Shown piece after piece: positions 32,901 through 41,672 of a stretch of DNA of 64,000 bases. The DNA is from Trichobilharzia regenti. Its lineage: Eukaryota; Platyhelminthes; Trematoda; Strigeidida; Schistosomatidae. The DNA is taken from NCBI GenBank assembly GCA_944472135.2, contig OX235270.1, forward strand, positions 43,648,352 through 43,712,351. Reading direction: 5' to 3'. The translations under genes and the position numbers were made by a program. Each line of letters starts with the position of its first letter. Position 1 is the first letter of the stretch. The notes under the pieces are model-generated. The model worked only from the letters and a program-made list of their open reading frames with translations, was not told where the DNA came from and did not search any database.

Positions 32901-34140
32901 ATACTACTGTTTTCGCAGAATTGAAAGTATTTACAACCAAGGGTTGCTTTGGGCCTTTAATACCCAAGCAACCAGCCAGTTCAGCATCTATCAATGTAAC
33001 GTCTGAACCATTATCCAACAATGCATAAGTCTCTACTGAAGATTTCGGTCCTTTCACCTTAACTGGTAATACCCCTAAGAAAACTTGTGGGATGTCAAGG
33101 GGTCTAGAGATACTATTACAATTAACCGAATTCCCAGGTTCGTTCACTGTTCTCAGAAGTGGGTGCATATCCGTTAAACCACTACTTCCTTTATTTGTCG
33201 CCTTACAATTCCACTTTGTATGCCCAATCTTTAAACAACTGAAACACAGCCGCTTCTGCTTTGCCATTTTTAACCTTTCTACGGGTGACATAGCGATAAA
33301 GCGATTACAATCACTCAATTGATGCATGTTATGGCAGACAATACACTCATCCTTTCTCGTTGTGTCTTGAGACTTCACCACAAATGCCTTCCTTATATTC
33401 ACTGGTTCCTTAGGTTCTACCTTAGAATGCAAAATGCTGGCGAATTTGCCCATCGCCTGGTTGACACTGTCCTTCACCAGTCTAAGAATATCATCAAACC
33501 TTGGCTCGATACCCTCCTCCTCTATACGAGAGCTTATTTTTACCCACTTCCTTTGCAGCCGAGTAGGTAGGCGTCTCGCAATTACCTCTAGGACTGAGCT
33601 CGAGTTGAGGTCACTCATGCAATTCATAGAAATCAAGGTATTCTTATAAGTCATAAGATTATCTAAAAACTCAGTAAGTGCCTTGGAGTCATCTTGAAGT
33701 TGACTGCCATTACCTTTGACAGCTTCGTATACGTTCCTTACAATCATCGAAGGTCTTCCAAACCTTTGACGTAATATGCTCATAGCCTCAGCGTATCCCT
33801 CATTAGGGGGCATGAGCTTACAGCACTGTATAGCTCTTGAAGCATCTCCAGTGCAATACCTCATCAAATACATCAATTTCAATTCATCACTTAATAAAAA
33901 ACTACTCAGCATGATCTCAAACTCCTTTACAAATTGTAAATAATCAGCCGGGTTTCCATCGAAACACCGTGGTTCAAATTTAGGGAGTTTGATGTTCCTA
34001 TTATCCCTGAACGGCGAAACAGTAACATCAACCATGTCATGCTTAACATCAGACACATCGTTACAATTAACAGACAAGTCACCATGACTTACTTTCCTGT
34101 TTGCATCCAAGACACTCTGTCCCTTCTTTGACCCAGGCAT
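29902..34140 (-). CDS. BEL/Pao gag-pol polyprotein, truncated in integrase
   Basis: A single open frame runs from MPGSKKGQSV (an in-frame ATG also exists at 34233). Counting from 34233, gag is residues 30-300, with two Cys/His knuckles near 310-345 (CIVCHNMHQLSDC, CFSCLKIGHTKWNC). An aspartic protease ALLDNGSDVTLID is near 405, and reverse transcriptase follows with FDCSAKHEG and the catalytic YVDD near 806. RNase H has FSDASEVGFGAA near 984, and the integrase zinc region has CMECK. The first two catalytic aspartates of the integrase core are present (GVDLFGPF, FSDRGTNF). The frame stops there, probably through a one-base slip, and the LTR junction at 29865 removes the rest, including the catalytic glutamate. 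Other functions appear intact. Confidence 0.93.
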   Translation of the reverse strand: MPGSKKGQSVLDANRKVSHGDLSVNCNDVSDVKHDMVDVTVSPFRDNRNIKLPKFEPRCFDGNPADYLQFVKEFEIMLSSFLLSDELKLMYLMRYCTGDASRAIQCCKLMPPNEGYAEAMSILRQRFGRPSMIVRNVYEAVKGNGSQLQDDSKALTEFLDNLMTYKNTLISMNCMSDLNSSSVLEVIARRLPTRLQRKWVKISSRIEEEGIEPRFDDILRLVKDSVNQAMGKFASILHSKVEPKEPVNIRKAFVVKSQDTTRKDECIVCHNMHQLSDCNRFIAMSPVERLKMAKQKRLCFSCLKIGHTKWNCKATNKGSSGLTDMHPLLRTVNEPGNSVNCNSISRPLDIPQVFLGVLPVKVKGPKSSVETYALLDNGSDVTLIDAELAGCLGIKGPKQPLVVNTFNSAKTVVCERVSFQLESLATGETVEVDTAYTTSSMKLGEAIVPSRETVVGKPYLCDIPLPTLQDGRVRVLIGCSVPEAHKVLEERFGGRDDLFATKTPLGWTVRGPIPIVHISSLVTNDGDKLETMIKNMYDKEFCDCGVPGKGRSVEDLKAVKIAEDSCKYENGRFSVGLPWRFKDRQLVCNRKVALKRLMGLQKKFLSDAELWSKYKEVVDKHIMKGYVERLVDQSEPGKWYLPHHPVFNPRKPGKLRVVFDCSAKHEGVSLNDNLYSGPDCVSSLVGLLLRFRKFTVAVAADIEEMFLQVKVPESDRDHLRFLWFDDGPCGKVSEYRMTVHPFGATSSPFCANFALRKAVSTFGSNDLLDVIDCCFYVDDCLASFDDDKSAVRFATSITEVLAKAGFRLTKWVSNSLDVLKHIDPEDRAPTVRDLPVDTLPVERTLGMRWDVNSDTFGFSVGDIDKPVTRRGVLSVLSSVFDPLGLVAPYLLPARRLFQETCRKGLQWDEPLSERQREEWKGWVNSLRMLNLHSVSRPLKPSRNHDIIDFHVFSDASEVGFGAAVYIRTTLRNDIDVSLVMGKSRVAPLKTVSIPRLELNAALLAAQLFTTVCKELDYPKHPVTFWTDSMSVIYYIRNESARYACFVANRVSQIRELTTVEQWRYVPSGKNPADLASRGVIDMNVVKNKWWKGPEFLLRADSMWPRREDEPPINECALELKTSVSLTSTQERHSGLHPLFKYYSSWYKLLKAVAWLTRYVTYLKVMHLAGYENMNVGPLRVEDIRNAELAILRAAQWEAWGEIAKEDSPDFADFKVRLDRLSPIVSEGIARVGGRLQMLESSYETRHPALLPCYHPVTDLIIRHYHVLEGHLGTSQVLSSIRCKFWIVKGGTAVRKIIDKCMECKLRNARPVQQMMAPLPAWQASEGNYPFEYVGVDLFGPFVVKRGRTLCKRYGCLFTCLKMRAVHIEMVHSLTTDSFVLALHRFINRRGVPKMMFSDRGTNFVGCHAELQD

Positions 34141-34284
34141 TGTTGAACTTGACCCAATTCCAAAAAGTTCCAGATATTGCTTGTTCAAAGAGGACTTGAC
34201 CGGCACCAGGAAAGATGAACGGTGACTATCCAAACTTTCACCAACTGTCTGAATCCGCCAGAATCTGTTTCTACTGTCAGAAAC

Positions 34285-34642
34285 TGTCAGTCACGTCTCG
34301 TAAACCGTTAATGCCCAGCTCTTGCTACGCTCGGGCTCACGCTGTTCCTTGAAGTTTCTCAGAAACGCTTAGTAATAACGGACGAAAAAACCAAAACACC
34401 AACTGTTGACTCGAGGATTCTTTATTGTTACACCAACATATAAATCACGTATGACTAAGGTCTGTGAACAAATATTACAATAATAAATCACAATATTACT
34501 TCTGACGGTTGTCTCCTGACTTCTTTCTGAACAGCGACCGATGAGACGATGACTGTCGTATTGATGCCTCCGCGAAAATTGGGGAAGTTGGTTTTGAGCA
34601 AACAACCATGAATTGATCGTTCAATCTTCAACTGCATTGACA
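34285..34642 (-). repeat. BEL/Pao LTR (type B), 5' LTR of gag-pol unit
   Basis: 358 bp, TGTCAGTC to CATTGACA. Between it and gag lies a conserved leader with a GTTTCT/AGAAAC hairpin right after the LTR, as in element 1. Its right flank is coding sequence of an RTE LINE, so the BEL element landed inside that LINE. Confidence 0.93.
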
Positions 34643-35640
34643 CCCAGCGTGACTTTCCTAATTGCGCTGGACTGGATTATGCGTCAGACAGTGAGTGGTA
34701 AATGAGAAGACAGAGATATCCTGAACCAACATGAAGAACCTAGAATACCTGGATTTCGCGCGTGGATGATTTATGTTTGATGTCACACACACAAAATCGA
34801 AGACTTAGAGGCAAGCGAAAACCGACGAACTGGTAGAAGAAGCAGTCAGCGAAGACAGGACTCCAGGTGAACATAGACAAGACAGAGGTGATGAAAATAA
34901 CCAGCCAACAACAACAACTACGACAGCAACATCCAGTGCCAATCACCATCACCGGGAGGGATTAGAAAGAGGTTACTTCGTTCACTTATCACCTAGGGGG
35001 CATTGTCTCAACTAAAGGCAGTCGGAACGGGCGAGTATGTCAAATCGAGCGAGAATCGGGAAGGCGAGCGAGAAACACATTCATCAACCTGAAACCAATC
35101 TCGAAATCTTCGTCACTCAGCCAGCATCAACAACAAAATTCGGTCGGATTTTCAATACAAACGTAAAGTCAATGAGTTCTTCTATAGGGATCAGAAACTT
35201 CGTGTGTCACTCAAAATATTTCCAACAGGTTGCAAACATTTATTAACAAATGTCTTCGCTCTATACTGAAGATCAGACGGCTGGGCCGGAAAGAATCACA
35301 AACAAGAAACTATGAGAACAAACAAACAACGCAAGAACCAATCGCCTAACAAATATGCAGGAGAAAGTAGAGATGGATCGGATAAGCGTTGAGGAGACCG
35401 CTGGGTGATATCACGCGTCAGGCCATTGCTTGAGTGGAACCCAAAGGGGAAGTGGCGAGTTGGACGTCAAAATGTGACATGGAGGAGATCATGTGAAGAG
35501 GAGTTGAAAGAGTATGGACTAACATGGATGCAGGTGAAAAGTACAGCAGAAGACAGAAGCAAATGGAGACGTGGAGTTGAAGCCCTATGTTCCACTAGGA
35601 ACCCAAGGGAACAATGATAATAAATAATAATCAGCAGACT
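34643..35640 (+). mobile_element. RTE-like LINE fragment, second family (RTE-B), 3' part
   Basis: The sequence begins next to the LTR inside a reverse transcriptase (LDWIMRQTVSGKR). It continues with frameshifts through a VDDLCLMSH stretch at the YADD position, LQVNIDKTEVMKI and LLYGSET, and ends with an open C-terminus at 35405-35617 (WNPKGKWRVGRQNVTWRRSC, then DRSKWRRGVEALC). The 3' end is GCCCTATGTTCCACTAGGAA and an (ATAA)n tail. It is homologous to 58199-59354. Confidence 0.85.
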
Positions 35641-37250
35641 TAATCAAGTGCACAAGAGGTTAGAGATGCTGGAGTACTGGAAGAACGTTTGCATTTTCTG
35701 GGTTACTGGCTTGGGTAGATGTGTTTTGCGTAGATGATGATCTATCTGTTTTTAAAATACGGTATTAGGAACAGTTACGCATTCCTTAATTCCTGTGACA
35801 TAGCGTGGTAAATGCAAGGAACTGTGGGCGTCGGACAGCAACCGCATTTTTACTAAAGTCTGAACAAAGCGACACGAGTTGAGCAGTGTTACTAGTTGGT
35901 CGGATGCAGGTGAATTAAGGTGTAAGGTCACTCATAATAAATTTTCAAAATATAGTATATGTTATCCAAGAACAAATGCAATATGAAACGAACTCGATGG
36001 ATTTGCCTGAGTGTTTACCAAAGATAGAATTTGTGATGGGCTTACTGCTTTAGAGGCTGACGGTGTTGACGTTCACGGGTAGTATATGCCAACGCTAAAT
36101 CTTATAGCTAACAACTCCCAGAGCATTCGTTCTGCGTAGACCAAAGGCAAATCAAAACACCCAAATGGCTCGTCCAAATTACAAAGTATATTTCAGAACA
36201 AAATTGGGCTGGGAGGCCGACAGCTTAACTGGCTAGGAATCCACTTAATTCCACTTAACAACACACTAAGTGAGTTTGTAATTGATACCAGTGCTAATTC
36301 CCATGTAAGAGTTTCAGAAATCATAGGCCCATTTAATGTATGAACTTAGAGACTACACCTGTTGTTTGTTTTGCCTCTATTTATAATCCCAGACAAAAAA
36401 GCAGCAGTCATGACAACAACACCCATTCAATTAAGAGTTGATCGAACTATGTCTACCTGATACAAACGGCGAACCATAACCAACATACGAATGAAATATG
36501 AGAAAACAAGGTCGAAACTTACCGCAACAACACATGAAAAGATAAAAGTTACTTGAACATCACTTATAATCCACCAAATGGGCTCCTTCCCAGAAAGAAT
36601 GCGGCGATGTTTGATCCAAAATGGTGAGGAAATACACAAATCCACAGCTTCTGTTGTAAACACTCAGTGGGGGTAGGAGCCAACAAAGCAATCCATTCAA
36701 AGCATATGTATACTTCACATGGACACAGAGACTCTCTGCGAAATACGTCATAATCCGAATCACTGCCTATACAGCGCCAATAAACCTGGATATCTATGAT
36801 ATAACGAAAACATGCTGAAAGCTGCATCTCAGATCAAGTCGATTCATTCGATGGTAATGATCTGCTCCTGCATGCCTTATTCGACATATTGAATGGAATG
36901 GTTCGACGTTATTCTGGTACCAGATCGAAAAGAATAAAAAATTCACAGGTTGCTAAATCAAAAGAACGATCCAATTCTACCATTTGAAGACGCTGGTGAA
37001 CATGCTGTAAATGAGTATTCATGATCTGAAATGAAGAAGCAACTGGTTTTCAGACAGTTTTTTTCGAATTTTTACTCAACTTACGAGTACAGTCCGCCAT
37101 GCAGACACAAATGGCGCGAATGGAGAATTCTGGAAACGACCTCGGCACCATTTGATGCAGTAAAACAACTTAATACGACCTTATCTAGTTGTCGCCTCCA
37201 TGATCAAATTTCTTTCCTGTTATGAAATTACGATAAGACTGCTGAAAAAT
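35641..37250. other. No gene recognised
   Basis: 1.6 kb between the RTE-B end and a SINE. Overlapping minus-strand frames at 36427-36827 match nothing I know. Confidence 0.45.
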
Positions 37251-37253
37251 GTA

Positions 37254-37450
37254 TGCGTCGGTGGCACAGTGGTTAGGACTCTCGCCGACCATGTACATGG
37301 TCCGGGGTTCGGGCCCACGCCGACGCACACCTGATATCTATGGTCGGCCTGCGAATTTTGGGCTACCGATATCCACGCTGAAAATTCCACACTTGTACCA
37401 AAAATACAGTGTGGAATCAAGCTGTGATCAAAAATAAAAAAAATAAAATA
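37254..37450 (+). mobile_element. tRNA-derived SINE, tail type 1
   Basis: The tRNA-like head TGCGTCGGTGGCACAGTGG at 37254 is followed by the same body as 1601-1796 and an A-rich (AAATA)n end. Confidence 0.88.
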
Positions 37451-37746
37451 ATAAATATATAACTGATTTCAACATAATACATCAATAATCTTTAAGCCAA
37501 GGGTGCTGTTCACAACAGAATTATATATGAGAATTGACTTCAAGCTCTATTTTTCCCAGATATCTGTATTACATTCAAGTGATGTCTGGGTTTTTGTTAA
37601 TGCGAAGACAATATTTCTATATCTCTTTATGGGCTACACAAACAGACTTTATAGCAGACTGTTCCGACTGACTCTAATGCCAGAAAGAACAACCAAACTG
37701 TAAATCCATTACACATCAAATTATATGTAATTTATATAATAACTTA

Positions 37747-37990
37747 TCCATGCCTGTACAGTAGGTATGTTCCTGCATAAACAGGGAGAAATATATTATT
37801 ATTATTAAAACAATATTTATACACGCCTATACAATTGGTGTATCCTACATAGCTAGGAAAAAAATGTACCTTATTATATTATCTTTACTAAATATGCTTA
37901 TTAATCTTACGTGTAACTTATCGAATTGATGATGCCTGTAAACTGGCGTCCCTCATGTAAAAAATGAGAATATATTATTATTATTAATCG
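37747..37990 (+). repeat. Three retroelement-tail modules with (ATT)n ends
   Basis: TGCCTGTA-type starts followed by about 40 bases and an AATATATTATTATTATTA end occur at 37750-37809 and 37930-37987, with a more diverged unit between them (37820-37885). The same tail ends the block at 20120-20606. Serial insertion of the same LINE end into its own tail would explain the row. Confidence 0.6.
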
Positions 37991-38911
37991 TGCACTAGCG
38001 AACTAACGTAATAAGATTGCGTGCCAAATAGCGTGGATGCTTGAACGCGGGTCTTCAGCTAATCAAGTAGACTTGGACAATGTCAGTTAGCTTCCAATGT
38101 TGAGTGATGAGTGCTTTGGCCAGTAATTGTTGAAAGTTATTTACCGCTATGGATACATAATGCCAGAAGGAGAATACTTAGCATCTCTCTGAAACCCGAG
38201 TAGAGCTTTCCCTCAGAAAGGCAATCAAAGAAGTGTGTCCTGTTTCCTGTCCCATAGTTTGTTAAATATACCATTACTTTCTGGATGATATGGGTGCCAG
38301 TGTCAGTTGGTCATTCCAAGAGAAGTCTGAGCAGTTCAGACAGAAGAGAAATTCTTAATATAGACCAAATGTCCATCACGATATCTCGGGATAACAACTA
38401 TCCTAGGAGCAATCACACAGTCGTTTGTCAAGTCTAAGAAGGCCATACTTCTCTGAGGAGCACACTGTTTTTTAACGTTGAGAAAAAAGTCAAAAACTAA
38501 TAAATTAAAACATTGTCGTCATGAAGCATTGAATTTTTTACTTTGACCATCACAATTTTTAAAAATGTCGGTACAATGTGCTAAATTTAGTAGTAGTTCA
38601 TGCTTGAAAATTTTACGTATCTAATATAGTGGTGTTTTACAGTATTCGAACTACTGGAACTTTGTTTGTGATTGTATATTTTCACACGAAGGTGAGAAAT
38701 TATTGAGCATTCCATATGATGTATCACGAATTGGGAATATTTAAGCTGTGCTCAAAAATTAAATATATATACATACATATAAATATACTCGTCATTTATG
38801 TAAACTTGCTATGTTTTACTTTTTATTTTGTGTTTTATATATGCTGTTCATGGGATAATAGTTGAATTTCTTGTTCATCAAAGAACACTATAGTCAAATC
38901 ACATCATTTAT
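37991..38911. other. Upstream flank of the TRMT10C-like gene
   Basis: No open frame or repeat is recognised. An AT-rich stretch at 38760-38840 precedes the gene. The promoter cannot be located by eye. Confidence 0.45.
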
Positions 38912-38921
38912 ATTCCTTTCA
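38912..38921 (+). promoter_or_regulatory. Splice-acceptor-like site just before the TRMT10C start codon
   Basis: TTCCTTTCAG directly precedes ACATACT and the ATG at 38930. It could be the end of an intron in the 5' UTR or a spliced-leader trans-splicing acceptor, which flatworms use on a subset of genes. The sequence alone does not separate the two. Confidence 0.5.
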
Positions 38922-38929
38922 GACATACT

Positions 38930-39274
38930 ATGTTTCCTCGTATCATCTGGAATCCTTTTTATTCTCTCAAGCTAATTTCGAATAGGAAATATGTTTCAAC
39001 AGCTAAAATTCCCGAATATTTGTTGGACAGAACTGTGAAACCTGAAGAAGTTTTGGAACGTCTTACTCCATACGATAAAGAAAGACTTGAATTTTGTATG
39101 ACGGAATACCGTACTATGCTTGAACAAGGTGCTAGTGTTCCCAAGTCTCTGAGCAATAAAAACATTTTGGACTTGTTGTGCTGTACGAGCTTTACATCTC
39201 GAGCTAACTTTCTGAAATTCCTGTTCAAATGTGAAAAGCGCGAGGAAAACGCCTTACTTAAAAAGGCAGAAAAG
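38930..39274 (+). CDS. TRMT10C: TRMT10C/MRPP1-like mitochondrial tRNA methyltransferase, exon 1
   Basis: In animals TRMT10C methylates position 9 of mitochondrial tRNAs and is a subunit of the protein-only mitochondrial RNase P. Exon 1 (115 codons) begins MFPRIIWNPFYSLKLISNRK, basic and without acidic residues, as expected of a mitochondrial targeting signal. It continues with a charged helical region (PYDKERLEFCMTEYRTMLEQ) and ends at a GTAAGC donor in phase 0. Exons 2-4 add the SPOUT methyltransferase fold. The total of about 370 codons is close to the family's usual 400. The other TRMT10 paralogues are excluded by the PLDRYLKW form of the C-terminal motif. Confidence 0.88.
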
Positions 39275-39338
39275 GTAAGCGAGCACTAGGTCCTCCTGAG
39301 TCATGGAAATTTCTTACTCTTCTTAAATTATTGATCTA

Positions 39339-39533
39339 AGGATAACTCCATTATGGATGAAATTTTATTTTGATCACATGAGTACTCATGTACATAAACG
39401 AAGCAAGAAAGTTATGTGATTACCCTGATATGATTATGAGCAATAAATTGTGCTCTAAACGTCATCAGTAGATATTGCCATATAACACTGTGTGATTTTA
39501 TCAAAATTATTTTATCCATAGTGGAATTCTACT
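39339..39533. mobile_element. Palindromic MITE-like element, copy B (TRMT10C intron 1)
   Basis: The left end GATAACTCCATTATGGATGA with AAATTTTATTTTGATCA is mirrored on the right by ATCAAAATTATTTTATCCAT and AGTGGAATTC. Inverted arms are about 35 bp with a 120-bp centre. It has no coding capacity. Confidence 0.8.
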
Positions 39534-39627
39534 TAGATTCTTTTACATTTCATTATTTTGGTTTTCTAATCAAATGTGTATTCAGACGAGGGATCTCAAT
39601 TTATTATAAAAATGTGACGTTCTGGCT

Positions 39628-41113
39628 GTCTGTCTGTCTGTCTGTCTGGATTCAACATAAAACTTGGCACCGAAATGCACCAGTTCGAGTTGCCACGTTC
39701 CAAATAGCACACAGGTAGGCAAGAAGATAAGTGAAGAGAATCAATAGAGTTTGACAGGTATTAGAGTGAAACAGAATGGGTAATGCTAGAAAGAAATATG
39801 CGAGATTAAAGAGACTGAATACATCTGAGCTTGCCATTCACAACGATTTTGAGCCATGTCACCTATTGTCTCCAGCCATTGATTCGTAGAGTCCCGAGGG
39901 CCCCAACGCGGAAGTCTGCATCTCCCTACCTGACTCACTTTAACTGTCAAAGATTTCATGGATTGATGCCATGTTTTTGTTTGGCCGCCACTTACTCTTC
40001 TCCAACCTGCACATATATCAGCTAGTAATGCCCGTCGAGGGAGGCGATGGTTAGGCATGCGCAGCACGTGACCTAGCCATCTCAGTCTATGTAACTTTAT
40101 AGCCTCGTCGATTGATTTTCCCTGTTTGCCCAACACTCTACGCCTAACGTCAACATTACTTATCTTGTGAAACCACCTAACGTGAGAAAGAGATCTCAGA
40201 CATCTATGATCGAAAGCAGTCAACCTTTTCATGTCTTCAGCTCGTATTGGCCATGTTTCAGAGCCATAGAGAAGGACGGAGCGAACTGATGAGCAGTACA
40301 CACGTCCCTTGGTTGATAGCCGGATGTCACGCCTACGCCAGAGATGGTGTAAGTCAGCGAAAGCAGCTTGAGCTTTTTGGATCCATGCTGATATTTCGTC
40401 TCCAATCAGTCCGTTAGTGCTAATACAACTTCCCAAATAGGTGAAGTGGTCAACATGTTCTATCACTTCACTCCCTATCACTAAGCTAGGAGTTGACGCA
40501 GTCCAGTCCAGTAGCAGCATCTTACATTTTACAGGGGCGAATCGCATTCCAAACATACGAAGATTGCTGCTCAAGGTGTTCAGAAGACTCTGTATTTTGT
40601 CAGAATCCTCCCCTAACAGAACTATGTCATCTGCATATTCTAAGTCCATAAGACTATATATTCCCTGGTAACAAGTCGATTCCTAAGTCGTTACGTTCAG
40701 TTAAGGATACTTCCATTAGCATATCTATGATGAAGTTAAACAGGAATGGGGAAAGTGGACACCACTGGTTGTTATCAATTCAGATGGCGATTCTGCATAA
40801 GCCCTTACACGGCTACGTGAGTTTGAATAGAGTACCTTGATTAGTGCAATGTACTTTCTTGGCACTCCCTACACAGTCAAACATTGTCATAGTACTTTTC
40901 GATCCACGGATTCGAAGGTCGCCTTCAAGTCAAGAAATATGGCTATTGTTGGACGCCTAAAAGTGTGTCTAAGTTCTAGAATCTGTTGGAGAGTGAAGAT
41001 ATGATCTATGGACCCTCTACCTGGTCTAAAGCCTGCTTGATTTTCCGTCGTTTGTTCCTCCCGAGTTCTGCTTAGTCTCTGCATGATTACTGAGCCTTAG
41101 ATTTTAGAAACTT
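39628..41113 (-). mobile_element. RTE-like LINE (RTE-A), 5'-truncated, in TRMT10C intron 1
   Basis: The insertion is 1,486 bp with a perfect 10-bp target duplication, CGTTCTGGCT, at 39618-39627 and 41114-41123. The minus-strand reverse transcriptase pieces are ENQAGFRPGRGSIDHIFTLQ (41084-40887) and a 287-codon frame (40649-39786) with YADDIVLLGE, the catalytic motif, then YLGSCIS, LLYGSETWPIR and RWLGHVLRMP. It ends in a (CAGA)n tail. The endonuclease is missing, and a frame break lies between the two pieces. It is antisense to TRMT10C. Confidence 0.93.
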
Positions 41114-41349
41114 CGTTCTGGCTAATCAACTGAAGTAGTTCATTCGCATTACAGTAAACTGCACAGCAAAAGTGTGACTTCGAATAAACAAAGAACTATA
41201 TATATGCTCTGCTGAGAGGTCGAGTTATACATGTTAGATGTAATATCAGTCTCGGACTGAAACATTTCAATTTAGGTGTACTTTTTTTTAATGTTTTTAG
41301 GCGCCTTTATATACCGTGAATGACAATATATTGTATTTTATATGATTAG

Positions 41350-41672
41350 GTCGCGCCTATAATTCCTAAGAAACCTGCATCTTCTGACCGTATTTTGCGC
41401 ATGATTGATGAAAAATACGTTCGTTTACACTGGGATTTTTGGCAAGCATCTGAAATTCGATGTCCGGATTCAGCTCAGAACCTACTGTTTGATTTTCTTT
41501 TGAATCTGAGATGAGGCTGGTTGATATAAAATCTCTTGCGAATCAAATGACGTATGTAGTAAACAGAAATCGTTTAATGCGACCACATCCATTTCACATG
41601 GTACTTTGCGGTTTAAAACAGGGGACGAATCAGTTCGCCTTTATGGAAGAAGCTTTCGGCGTAAACGCTAAG
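41350..41672 (+). CDS. TRMT10C: TRMT10C-like gene, exon 2 (frameshifted)
   Basis: The exon enters in phase 0 after GATTAG and leaves at a GTTTGT donor. The first frame reads VAPIIPKK, ILRMIDEKYVRLHWDFWQ and NLLFDF, and then the frame changes near 41494-41500. The second frame reads MRLVDIKSLANQMTYVVNRN and PFHMVLCGLKQG. Both halves match the start of the SPOUT domain in the right order. One base is missing from the T-rich GATTTTCTTTTGAA stretch; the exon is 323 nt where 324 would keep phase. Sequencing error in a T run or a real mutation are both possible. Confidence 0.85.

Larger units (their letters stand above)
25891..34642 (-). mobile_element. Three-LTR BEL/Pao composite
   Basis: Read on the minus strand the order is LTR (34642-34285), autonomous gag-pol cut inside integrase (34140-29902), LTR (29864-29507), non-autonomous gag-like unit with hairpin repeats (29361-26270), LTR (26247-25891). 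The middle LTR abuts the integrase sequence at 29865. The outer flanks (AAAAT left, CCCAG right) do not match, and no integrase remainder is found to the left. The structure therefore arose by nested insertion plus deletion, or by LTR-LTR recombination, not by one clean insertion. Confidence 0.88.

Noticed and set aside
12900..34642. BEL/Pao copies as an infectious retrovirus with an envelope gene
   Set aside because: No envelope-like ORF is present after pol. The hydrophobic C-terminal segment belongs to the gag-derived fusion and lacks a signal peptide or glycoprotein layout.
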